A stretch of 42,307 nt of DNA from an uncultured Eubacteriales bacterium (GCA_934572535.1 CAKTLJ010000016.1:1-42307); one strand, 5' to 3'; counted from the first letter of the stretch, positions 32,623 through 39,577 are shown. Notes: generated from the letters alone by a model not told the origin. Translations and numbers: made by a program.

Positions 32623-32649
32623 CCACTCGACGGCACTCAAGTGGTCAGC
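32618..32649. terminator. Shared terminator stem, copy 1
   Basis: GCTGACCACT and AGTGGTCAGC around a 12-nt loop, located where the convergent transcripts meet. T-tracts are short on both sides. Confidence 0.6.
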
Positions 32650-32709
32650 TGATATAACATATTAGCAATCAAATCGGGGGCCTGGCTACAAGTAACAGTG
32701 TCCCCTTTT
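32618..32709 (-). ncRNA. Candidate antisense (antitoxin) RNA, copy 1
   Basis: A roughly 90-nt minus-strand RNA is expected from the consensus promoter at 32716-32744. It begins just before GGACACTGTTACTT and runs into the terminator that overlaps the 3' end and stop codon of the toxin mRNA. If the terminator is leaky on this strand, the RNA would also cover the toxin reading frame and ribosome site. Ends are estimates. Confidence 0.6.
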
Positions 32710-32715
32710 GCCTTT

Positions 32716-32744
32716 ATTATATCCAGACGTTCCGACTTTGTCAA
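32716..32744 (-). promoter_or_regulatory. Perfect consensus promoter for the antisense RNA, copy 1
   Basis: Minus strand TTGACA, 17 bp, TATAAT: six of six in both boxes. It faces the toxin promoter. Confidence 0.85.
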
Positions 32745-32774
32745 GACGAGAAATGACGGAGCGACGGAGCGTTA

Positions 32775-32804
32775 TTGACAAAGTTTGACGCAATGTGCTA
32801 AACT
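32775..32804 (+). promoter_or_regulatory. Toxin-mRNA promoter, copy 2
   Basis: TTGACA, 18 bp ending in TGC, TAAACT; differs from copy 1 only in one spacer base (ATGTGC against ATATGC). Confidence 0.7.
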
Positions 32805-32880
32805 GGAACACAAGGACACTGTTACTTTAGTGGTCAGGTCACCCACCCCAGCGCAGTTGATGCGAAGGGAGGTGATGCCG

Positions 32881-32955
32881 ATGTGGAAAAAAGTGTTGCA
32901 GTCTTTACTGCTGACAGCAATTCTGCTGCTCGCGCTTTCCACAAAAGCGTGCTGA
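32881..32955 (+). CDS. 24-residue hydrophobic peptide, candidate type I toxin, copy 2
   Basis: Identical to copy 1 except Thr for Ile near the end (ALSTKAC). Same GGGAGG ribosome site with eight-base spacing, same stop inside the terminator arm. The leader hairpin keeps TCACC/GGTGA and CCC/GGG pairs but loses one inner pair. The terminator is stronger than in copy 1, with seven T after the stem. Retaining the reading frame with a conservative change argues that the peptide is under selection, but one substitution is thin evidence. Confidence 0.7.
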   Translation: MWKKVLQSLLLTAILLLALSTKAC

Positions 32956-32992
32956 CCACTCGACGGCAATCGAATGGTCAGCTAGTTTTTTT
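32951..32992 (+). terminator. Toxin terminator, copy 2
   Basis: GCTGACCACTCG and CGAATGGTCAGC with one mismatch, then TAGTTTTTTT. Confidence 0.8.
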
Positions 32993-33042
32993 AATTAGAT
33001 GATTTCTTAAGGGCCTGGCTACAAGTAACAGTGTCCTCTTTT
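32951..33042 (-). ncRNA. Candidate antisense (antitoxin) RNA, copy 2
   Basis: Equivalent of the copy 1 RNA, from the promoter at 33049-33077 to the shared stem. Its middle part differs from copy 1, which could make each antisense RNA partly specific for its own partner. Ends are estimates. Confidence 0.6.
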
Positions 33043-33048
33043 GTCTTT

Positions 33049-33077
33049 ATTATATCCAGGCGTTCCGACTTTGTCAA
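33049..33077 (-). promoter_or_regulatory. Perfect consensus promoter for the antisense RNA, copy 2
   Basis: Minus strand TTGACA, 17 bp, TATAAT. Confidence 0.85.
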
Positions 33078-33167
33078 GTTCAGAAACGAGATTGTCTCAA
33101 CCGATCCTAGAGTGGTGTCGGCCTGGGACTCCATCCCTACTATTAGAGTATCTAGTATCTAATTTGC

Positions 33168-33785
33168 TTACGAAAGAATGAACAATACAACGAGAATGAT
33201 GGCGAAGATGAGGACAGTACGAATAGCACATTTAAAAAATTCATATGCCATAGTCATGGAGTCCACTTTTTTATTTATTATACTCATATTTGAATATGTG
33301 GAATTACGGATTTTCAAAAAAAGAAGCGTCTTGTATTCTCTGGCTCCGTTATACAAAAAAGAGGGAACAGCTGGCCAATCATAGCCCTCCTTAGCTTTAG
33401 TTAATACCTTGGTTGCATGATAAACGGAAAAAGACAAATAAACCACAATTATACTGACGAAGATGAATGCAGTTGCTGTAAAAAAGATAGGATACGTATT
33501 CAGTCCTAATATGACATCTTTTAAAAAACTTAAAAGGATTGTTATCGCGACAGAAAATGTTCCGATTAGTATAGATGCCTTGTTCTCTACTGTTTTTCGA
33601 CGATCTTCCTCACGAGCAGAAAAATCTCGTGCAGCTTGTATGGCCAGATCTATATTCTCGTCGCCCAGAAAAGAACATTTTTCCAAAGATATTGAAAGAT
33701 CCTTTTTGTCTGAATCTTTCGCTTCCATTACTGGCCAAAAGAAGTCTCTTATGCGTCTCAACTTTCCTTTTGTATCTTCTTTCAT
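33168..33785 (-). CDS. Membrane protein of the graspetide locus, function unknown
   Basis: 205 residues. The soluble N-terminal 65 are rich in charged residues. Helix 1 (about 70-88, ASILIGTFSVAITILLSFL) is preceded by the amphipathic RRKTVENK; helix 2 is about 98-122; a loop of about 60 residues follows, and helix 3 is about 186-205, ending the protein. The charged-helix-then-NKAS pattern resembles small multi-helix effectors of the SLATT/2TM type, but I cannot assign a family. It overlaps the ATP-grasp stop by 4 bp (ATGA), so it is translationally coupled. Possible roles are export, immunity or a membrane effector. Strongly AT-rich, unlike neighbours outside the island, which suggests transfer. 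Confidence 0.75.
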   Translation of the reverse strand: MKEDTKGKLRRIRDFFWPVMEAKDSDKKDLSISLEKCSFLGDENIDLAIQAARDFSAREEDRRKTVENKASILIGTFSVAITILLSFLKDVILGLNTYPIFFTATAFIFVSIIVVYLSFSVYHATKVLTKAKEGYDWPAVPSFLYNGAREYKTLLFLKIRNSTYSNMSIINKKVDSMTMAYEFFKCAIRTVLIFAIILVVLFILS

Positions 33786-34756
33786 TTGGATACCTCTCGT
33801 AATAGGCTCACGATATGCTTGCTAATAGGATAACCCAAACGATTTTCAATCCAGGCCCACTGTCCGTTCGGATTGCACTCCAGGAAAATATATTCTCCGT
33901 CCGTATCTAGAATTAGGTCAATTGCTGAATATGTAAGCTCGAATCGTTGCGTTAGAGAAATTACTCTCTTTTGAATTTCACTTGGCAAGTCAATCTTATT
34001 ATGCGTCAAATACCCTCGAGCTTTTCTCCAGTCCACCTTTCCATCTTCGCTATTGGGGGAATCAATACTTGCAGCAAATACACTAGAACCTACTACAATA
34101 CAACGGATATCACAAGTTTTATGAATATTTTCCTGAAGATAAATAGGAAATGCCTCCACCCGTTCGGATGTGAAGTTTTCTGGATTTACCTTGCTGGTAA
34201 AGATTACTTTGTGACCGTCGGCATATCCCATATTCCCAGATCGGATAGGTTTAATGATACAATCCCCTTGAAATGCCTCCATGGTTTGTTTAAGCAATTT
34301 GTGCTCATTTGCTATGACAGATCTCGGAATTTTAAAACCTATTTCCTGCGCGATCTGCAACTGGTATAATTTGTTCTCGGCCTCCCGAATTTTATATACA
34401 TCATTGATCCAGTAAACGTTCCGCAAAGACTTATAAATTCCCTCTAGCAAGGTAGCCAATTCAAGTCTCAGGTAATTCCGTTCATAACTATCTAATTTAA
34501 GGATGTTCTCTAATGTAGCAATCTCAGGCCGTCTGAAATACACAGAGGAAATGTCGGAAAGAGATAGGGATTCCTGTTTGATTGTATCGTATAGAATGTA
34601 GTTCCCATTATCAACATCGAATTGAACATGGACAATCGTAGGAATATCTTCTGTATTAAGACGATAATAAGGGCATTTTTGAGCTTTGAGTTCTCGCACA
34701 ATAAAATCGACTGTTATATCTTGTTTATTAGTGATAAGTAGAACCATCTTCGTCAT
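33782..34756 (-). CDS. ATP-grasp ligase of the MvdD/graspetide-synthase type
   Basis: About 324 residues. These enzymes phosphorylate Asp/Glu side chains of a precursor and close omega-ester or omega-amide rings with Thr/Ser or Lys. Seen in order: VLLITNKQDITVDFIVREL at the N-terminus, SSVYFRRPEIA near 70-80, VYWINDVYKIREAENKLYQL near 114-133 with the W-x-N-D and K-x-x-Q-L pattern of this family, GFKIPRSVIAN, CIIKPIRSGNMGY (ATP-binding Lys), DIRCIVVGSSVFAASI, and metal-binding AIDLILDTDGEYIFLECNPNG near 279-298 followed by QWAWIE. The start at 34756 overlaps the end of the precursor gene by 29 bp; an ATG at 34747 is also possible. AT-rich. Confidence 0.88.
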   Translation of the reverse strand: MTKMVLLITNKQDITVDFIVRELKAQKCPYYRLNTEDIPTIVHVQFDVDNGNYILYDTIKQESLSLSDISSVYFRRPEIATLENILKLDSYERNYLRLELATLLEGIYKSLRNVYWINDVYKIREAENKLYQLQIAQEIGFKIPRSVIANEHKLLKQTMEAFQGDCIIKPIRSGNMGYADGHKVIFTSKVNPENFTSERVEAFPIYLQENIHKTCDIRCIVVGSSVFAASIDSPNSEDGKVDWRKARGYLTHNKIDLPSEIQKRVISLTQRFELTYSAIDLILDTDGEYIFLECNPNGQWAWIENRLGYPISKHIVSLLREVSK

Positions 34757-34997
34757 CCCGTTCTCTTTCGACAAAAGTCTTCGAGTACAACTCATTCATA
34801 TCATCGTCCTGTTCACTACAGGCTTCCGTTTTTGTCATTAGCTCACTAGCTGACTTGGACGCTTCGATGAATAAGGCAAATATATGACCATGCTTTACAA
34901 CGTTCATATCTTGCGCTCTATCGTAGAAAAAAGACGGAGTAGCGCACTTCGTGCTACGAGTGGAAATGTTGTCCAGTATGATTGGGCGGTTACTCAT
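34728..34997 (-). CDS. Graspetide-type precursor peptide with two core repeats
   Basis: 89 residues. The leader (1-53) contains PSFFYDRAQDM near 21-31 and a hydrophobic stretch, GHIFALFIEASKSASELM. The C-terminal core has two copies of one pattern, 17 residues apart: K56-T57-x4-E62-x-D64-D65-D66 (KTEACSEQDDD) and K73-T74-x4-E79-x-D81-D82-E83 (KTFVERERDDED). The tail is GSTYH. A Thr/Lys donor followed by clustered Glu/Asp acceptors is what ATP-grasp macrocyclases use. The start ATG at 34997 follows AGAAAGAGAG. The ligase starts inside its 3' end. No precursor family name is claimed. Confidence 0.85.
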   Translation of the reverse strand: MSNRPIILDNISTRSTKCATPSFFYDRAQDMNVVKHGHIFALFIEASKSASELMTKTEACSEQDDDMNELYSKTFVERERDDEDGSTYH

Positions 34998-35028
34998 AAT
35001 ATACACTCTCTTTCTATTTTTAAGTGGG

Positions 35029-35066
35029 CGCAAAGCCCCTAGGGATCAGTCCCCAGGGGCTTTGCG
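35029..35066. terminator. Hairpin between S-layer gene and graspetide operon
   Basis: CGCAAAGCCCCT and AGGGGCTTTGCG around a 14-nt loop. There is no U-tract on the minus strand, so termination of the S-layer transcript may be partial. Confidence 0.65.
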
Positions 35067-35103
35067 TTTGTCGAAATCTTACCTAAATTAGATTCAGGGG
35101 AGA

Positions 35104-37845
35104 TTACTGCTCCATGTTGGAGTCAGAGTCAACGAAGATAGCAACGATCTCGTTGTTCTGGTTATCATTGTCGAAGACAACAACAATATTCTTGTGGCCC
35201 TTAACTGCGTCGAATTCATTCACGCCGATGTTGGAACCAGCCTTGTCATCGCTAGAGTTGACATAAACGATCTTCACGTCCTTGTCAACAGCCTTAGTAA
35301 CCAGAGAAGCGACACCCTCATAGATCTTGCTATCGCCGTTATAGTTAACAGCAGTGTAGTAGCTCAGGATCTTGCCCTGCTCATCGTACTCATCCACATA
35401 AGCGGCGACTGCACCAGCGCAGTTAGCAACGTTAACGTTCAGAGTAGCCTCGTTGTTACCCTCGGCCTTGGCATAACGAGCATACACCTTGATGTTGGAG
35501 GTGCTATAGATATCATCTGCGCTCACATCAAAGGAAACCAGATCGCCTTCCTTCAGATAAGTATCGCCGGACCCCTCAATCAGAACGGTCTTCTGAGTGG
35601 ACTCATCCAGGTCAACGGTGTAAGAGGTGTAGGTATCGCCATTCACCTTCACATCGCCGTTCTCAGCGGAGACAATGCCGTAAACAGTGTCGGAAGAGGA
35701 GCTGTTGGGCTTGCTGGTCAGAGTCACATAAGCAGCAACGACCTTGCTGTTATCCAGAATAACAGTGGTATCATACTCCACAGCCGTATTCTTATTGCCA
35801 GACACGGTGATGGTGTCCAGGTTGCGTGCAGTGTACTTGGTAAACTCGCCGCCCTTGTTCACGAAGAGAACTGCGTCAGCGGAAACAACAGCAGAACCAT
35901 CACTATAAGTAAAGGTCTTAGTCTTCTCATTGTAAACGGTGTTCACCGTAACAGGAGTGCCAGCAGAAATGGTAGTGGTTGCAGGCTTGTGGACCTCGGT
36001 GATCTTGATCTTGCCGTTGGAGGTCTCAGTGTACTTGATCAGAGCGCCAGCAACAACATCATCCTTGGTAACAGCAGCACCACCATTGGAAACCTTAGAG
36101 TCCTTGTGCAGGACATACTTGCCCTCAGTGCCATCGGCCTTCATGATCTTCACTTCCAGAGGATCAAAGCCAGTGTCCAGCTTACCCTTATTGTTATCCT
36201 CAACAACAGCGTAGTTCTTAGCGCCGTCGGAGGTCTGCTCGGCAGCATAAACAAGGCCGCCAATCAGATAGAGGGTGTAAGTCTCATCCAGCTGGTTCTG
36301 GAAGTCAGCTACGAAATCAGAGCAGATGCTCTTAGAAGCCAGCTGTGCGATATCGTAGCTCTTCTTGTCCAGGCTAACCTTCTCAGTGCCCTTGAAGCTA
36401 GTCAGCTTGCCGGAAACGGTATCAGCCTTGGTCACAATGCTATAAGCATCGGAATTGGTAGCATCCTTCTTGTACAGGGTGGTAACTGCCACGATGTCGT
36501 CCTTAGCAACACCCTTATAGATCTCGTTGTCCTCGATCTTGATGGAGCCAATGCCATTGTTGATGGACACCTTGTCGGAACTGACAGCGGTAACACGAGC
36601 CAGCTTAGTCTCAACGACATAAGCCTTTACAATCTTACCCTTGCTGTTGCAGACGAACTTAATGGTGTCGGCGGAAGTAGCCTTCAGCTTGGCAATCATT
36701 GCGTCAGCAACTTCATCGGCAGACATATCTGCGGTCGCAGTTGCGCTCTCTGCACCATAGTTATAGTTGATGTAAAGATCACCCTCATCGATGCCAGCCA
36801 CGTCATAATTCTTATCGCCGAAACGAACGGTGCCGTCTTCCTTCTGCTTCTGCAGGTCGTTCTTGGTGATGTTGTAGACCTTGGTCTCGCCGGTCACATA
36901 GACGCCATAGATGGTATCCTTGGTGTCAGGAACATCCTTAGTGCCGCCGGTGGCATCCTTAAACAGGACCTTAACTTCTTCGCCAATATACTTCAGGTCA
37001 AAGTTGTACTTGAAGTTTGCTTCGGTCTTCTTCTTTTCGGAATCGATAGAACCGGTAACCTGAATCTCGCCATCGTCCAGCTTGCACACATCGGAGTTGC
37101 CATCGAAGGTGCCGGTGAAGGTCTTAGCCTCGTACTTGTCTTCCAGCAGGGTGATCTTGGTCTTGCCGTCCAGACCGACCTTGTCCTGGAGCACCAGCTT
37201 GGAGACCAGCTGGCCGTTCTCGGAGACCAGGTTGTACTTATACTCGACCTCGTAGGCGTTCAGAGCGTTCCACAGCATCTGAGCCGCGTTGTCACGGGAC
37301 AGAGCCTTGGAGGGGTCCATGCCAGCCAGGTCAGCGTACAGGCCCTTGGCGGAAGCGTCCACGTTGACGTTCACTTCCCAGGGAGCGCCGACGTAGCCCT
37401 GGTTGTCAGCATTGTAGCCCAGCGCGATCAGCAGCATCTTGGCAAACTGGGAGCCGGTCACGTTGCCGTTCGGGTCGAACTTGCCGCCGCCAATACCGGC
37501 CACGATGCCCTGGCTCACGCAGGACTCGATGTACTTCTCAGCCCAGTGGCCCTTGGTGTCGGTGAAGGTTGCCTTGGCGTTGGTACCCAGGACGGGGTCC
37601 TTGCCGCCGTTCAGCGCCACGCAGATCATCTTGCAAGCTTCTGCGCGGGTGATGGTCCCCTCGGGCTTATAGGAGCCGTCAGGATAACCCTTGATGATGC
37701 TCAGCGCTTCGCAAGCATCAACTGCCTCGGTGTTCTTGATCTTGGACTGATCGTTGAACGCCGCTGCGCCTGCGCCCACGACCATGACGGACAGCATCAT
37801 AGCCATGCAGAGCACCAGGCTAAGAACCTTTTTCAGGTTTCTCAT
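35104..37845 (-). CDS. S-layer-type surface protein with N-terminal SLH domains
   Basis: 913 residues. Signal peptide 1-28 (MRNLKKVLSLVLCMAMMLSV then MVVGAGAAA). Three SLH modules at about 30-220: ALSIIKGYPDGSYKPEGTIT, TFTDTKGHWAEKYIESCVSQ plus GIVAGIGGGKFDPNGNVTGS, and YADLAGMDPSKALSRDNAAQ. The remaining 690 residues are Asp/Lys/Thr/Val-rich beta domains without a recognised family. SLH modules bind pyruvylated secondary wall polymers; the size, strong promoter, long leader and AGGGAGG site fit an abundant surface-layer protein. Codon use is less G+C-rich than the housekeeping genes. The start is the ATG at 37845; upstream codons do not resemble a signal peptide. Confidence 0.9.
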   Translation of the reverse strand: MRNLKKVLSLVLCMAMMLSVMVVGAGAAAFNDQSKIKNTEAVDACEALSIIKGYPDGSYKPEGTITRAEACKMICVALNGGKDPVLGTNAKATFTDTKGHWAEKYIESCVSQGIVAGIGGGKFDPNGNVTGSQFAKMLLIALGYNADNQGYVGAPWEVNVNVDASAKGLYADLAGMDPSKALSRDNAAQMLWNALNAYEVEYKYNLVSENGQLVSKLVLQDKVGLDGKTKITLLEDKYEAKTFTGTFDGNSDVCKLDDGEIQVTGSIDSEKKKTEANFKYNFDLKYIGEEVKVLFKDATGGTKDVPDTKDTIYGVYVTGETKVYNITKNDLQKQKEDGTVRFGDKNYDVAGIDEGDLYINYNYGAESATATADMSADEVADAMIAKLKATSADTIKFVCNSKGKIVKAYVVETKLARVTAVSSDKVSINNGIGSIKIEDNEIYKGVAKDDIVAVTTLYKKDATNSDAYSIVTKADTVSGKLTSFKGTEKVSLDKKSYDIAQLASKSICSDFVADFQNQLDETYTLYLIGGLVYAAEQTSDGAKNYAVVEDNNKGKLDTGFDPLEVKIMKADGTEGKYVLHKDSKVSNGGAAVTKDDVVAGALIKYTETSNGKIKITEVHKPATTTISAGTPVTVNTVYNEKTKTFTYSDGSAVVSADAVLFVNKGGEFTKYTARNLDTITVSGNKNTAVEYDTTVILDNSKVVAAYVTLTSKPNSSSSDTVYGIVSAENGDVKVNGDTYTSYTVDLDESTQKTVLIEGSGDTYLKEGDLVSFDVSADDIYSTSNIKVYARYAKAEGNNEATLNVNVANCAGAVAAYVDEYDEQGKILSYYTAVNYNGDSKIYEGVASLVTKAVDKDVKIVYVNSSDDKAGSNIGVNEFDAVKGHKNIVVVFDNDNQNNEIVAIFVDSDSNMEQ

Positions 37846-37969
37846 AGGAATTACCTCCCTTAAAATATTTTGAACGCATCCCCCCGCTCCGCTTTCCGGC
37901 ACACATACCGTGGCATGCCGTAGCAGTATCTGCGCCGGTGCGCAGTTCGGTCGGATTTGTTCTATGGCT

Positions 37970-37998
37970 ACTATACGAGAACTTTTTCCATTTGTAAA
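37970..37998 (-). promoter_or_regulatory. S-layer gene promoter
   Basis: Minus strand TTTACA, 17 bp, TATAGT. Predicted start near 37963 gives a leader of about 118 nt, long for this genome and common for stable S-layer mRNAs. Confidence 0.75.
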
Positions 37999-38074
37999 TA
38001 GAATCGGACGTTTTGTAACACAACAGTAATAAAGTTACAAATCGGTAACGAGCGCAAAAAACACCGCCGCGCGG

Positions 38075-38104
38075 TTGACAAACCGCACGGCGATGCTTTA
38101 TACT
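38075..38104 (+). promoter_or_regulatory. Promoter of the 38.1-kb small RNA
   Basis: TTGACA, 18 bp, TATACT; predicted start near 38111. Confidence 0.75.
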
Positions 38105-38110
38105 ATAAGC

Positions 38111-38192
38111 AAGAGGGGCCGGTCAGTGGCTGGCCCAAACGTGTTTAGCTAAGTAACCGTCTGGGTCGTGTCCAGGCGGTTACTTCTTTTTT
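38111..38192 (+). ncRNA. Small RNA, candidate RatA-like antitoxin
   Basis: About 82 nt. A 9-bp hairpin GGGCCGGTC/GGCTGGCCC is followed by a 14-bp terminator stem (AAGTAACCGTCTGG with CCAGGCGGTTACTT) and CTTTTTT. The terminator overlaps the 3' end of a short hydrophobic-then-charged reading frame on the other strand, the architecture of txpA/ratA-type type I systems. Promoter and terminator are both strong, so expression of the RNA is likely; its role is inferred. Confidence 0.65.
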
Positions 38193-38256
38193 GGGTCATC
38201 GTCGTCATCTTTGAAAAAAGATGCGATCGCCATTACCACTAAGATGATCTGACATA
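38182..38256 (-). pseudogene. Remnant of a small type I toxin-like peptide
   Basis: In the minus-strand frame the translation reads CQIILVVMAIASFFK then DDDDDPKKK and a TAA stop that lies in the terminator stem. Hydrophobic helix, charged tail and stop-in-terminator are TxpA-like. There is no ATG with a ribosome site; only GTG or ATG codons within the helix are available, and a second copy of the terminator (38264-38306) lies directly upstream. The gene appears truncated by a local duplication or deletion. Low certainty. Confidence 0.4.
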
Positions 38257-38263
38257 TCTCAGC

Positions 38264-38306
38264 TAAGTAACCGCTTGGGTCCAGCCAGGCGGTTACTTCT
38301 TTTTTC
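38264..38306 (+). terminator. Second copy of the small-RNA terminator
   Basis: AAGTAACCGCTTGG with CCAGGCGGTTACTT, then CTTTTTT. On the minus strand it preserves the tail of a second peptide frame ending in KKK-stop. Confidence 0.75.
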
Positions 38307-38317
38307 GGTCACTATAT

Positions 38318-38353
38318 AGGAGAGGGCTGGCCCAGCTGGGTCAGCCCTCTCCT
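38318..38353 (-). terminator. gapA terminator
   Basis: AGGAGAGGGCTG pairs with CAGCCCTCTCCT, with CCC/GGG and a 4-nt loop inside; about 25 bp after the gapA stop. Confidence 0.7.
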
Positions 38354-38377
38354 ATTATTTATATAATGTATATCTGA

Positions 38378-39412
<1,035 letters not shown>

Positions 39413-39548
39413 TCAAATCTCTTTTTCGCATGATGGGCCGGGCATTGCCTCGGCATAGTCAATCAGTATTATACTCCTCTTTTCCCCCAGATGGAAGTCC
39501 CTATCTGAAAAATTCCTCCGTTTCCCCCCACCTTTTTCGACAAAATTC

Positions 39549-39577
39549 TTGTTATTTATGGCAGCATTTGTTACACT
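39549..39577 (+). promoter_or_regulatory. Promoter of the kinase-like gene
   Basis: TTGTTA, 17 bp, TACACT; about 78 bp before the start codon. Confidence 0.45.

Larger units (their letters stand above)
32442..32744. repeat. 303-bp type I TA-like element, copy 1 of a tandem pair
   Basis: Runs from an inward -35 box (TTGACAAAGT) on the plus strand to the same word on the minus strand. It contains an inner inverted repeat GGACACTGTTACTT (32481-32494, and reversed at 32690-32703), a small hydrophobic ORF and a central terminator. The second copy lies exactly 333 bp downstream with the same length. The region between terminator and antisense 5' end (32650-32680) differs between copies; the rest is nearly identical. 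Confidence 0.85.
32775..33077. repeat. 303-bp type I TA-like element, copy 2
   Basis: Same length, order and spacing as copy 1. Differences cluster in the spacer at 32983-33013; the peptide has one substitution (Ile to Thr), and the 5' leader has two T-to-C changes that weaken the ribosome-site hairpin slightly. Confidence 0.85.
37846..38377. other. 532-bp intergenic region between S-layer gene and gapA
   Basis: Contains the S-layer promoter and leader (37846-37998), a plus-strand small RNA with promoter and terminator (38075-38192), a decayed small-peptide frame on the minus strand (38182-38256), a second copy of the same terminator (38264-38306) and the gapA terminator (38318-38353). No larger coding sequence is visible. 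Confidence 0.75.

Noticed and set aside
32268..32636. Minus-strand frames across the tandem elements (also 32772-32969)
   Set aside because: They are the reverse complement of the peptide gene and its leader, have no ribosome site, and are similar to each other only because the DNA is duplicated.
32442..33077. par/Fst-type locus
   Set aside because: Convergent layout fits, but the 5' repeats are inverted rather than direct in DNA and the peptide is not Fst-like; kept as a type I-like module without family name.
32442..33077. CRISPR or simple MITE interpretation of the repeated region
   Set aside because: Only two 303-bp units with an internal reading frame and promoters; no short regular repeats with unique spacers, and no clear target-site duplication around the TTGACAAAGT ends. 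A MITE origin is not excluded.
35194..37863. An 889-codon plus-strand frame opposite the S-layer gene
   Set aside because: It lacks domains and a start signal; the opposite strand has signal peptide, SLH modules, promoter and ribosome site.
38182..38256. Intact TxpA-like toxin
   Set aside because: No start codon with ribosome site precedes the hydrophobic segment; recorded as a remnant.
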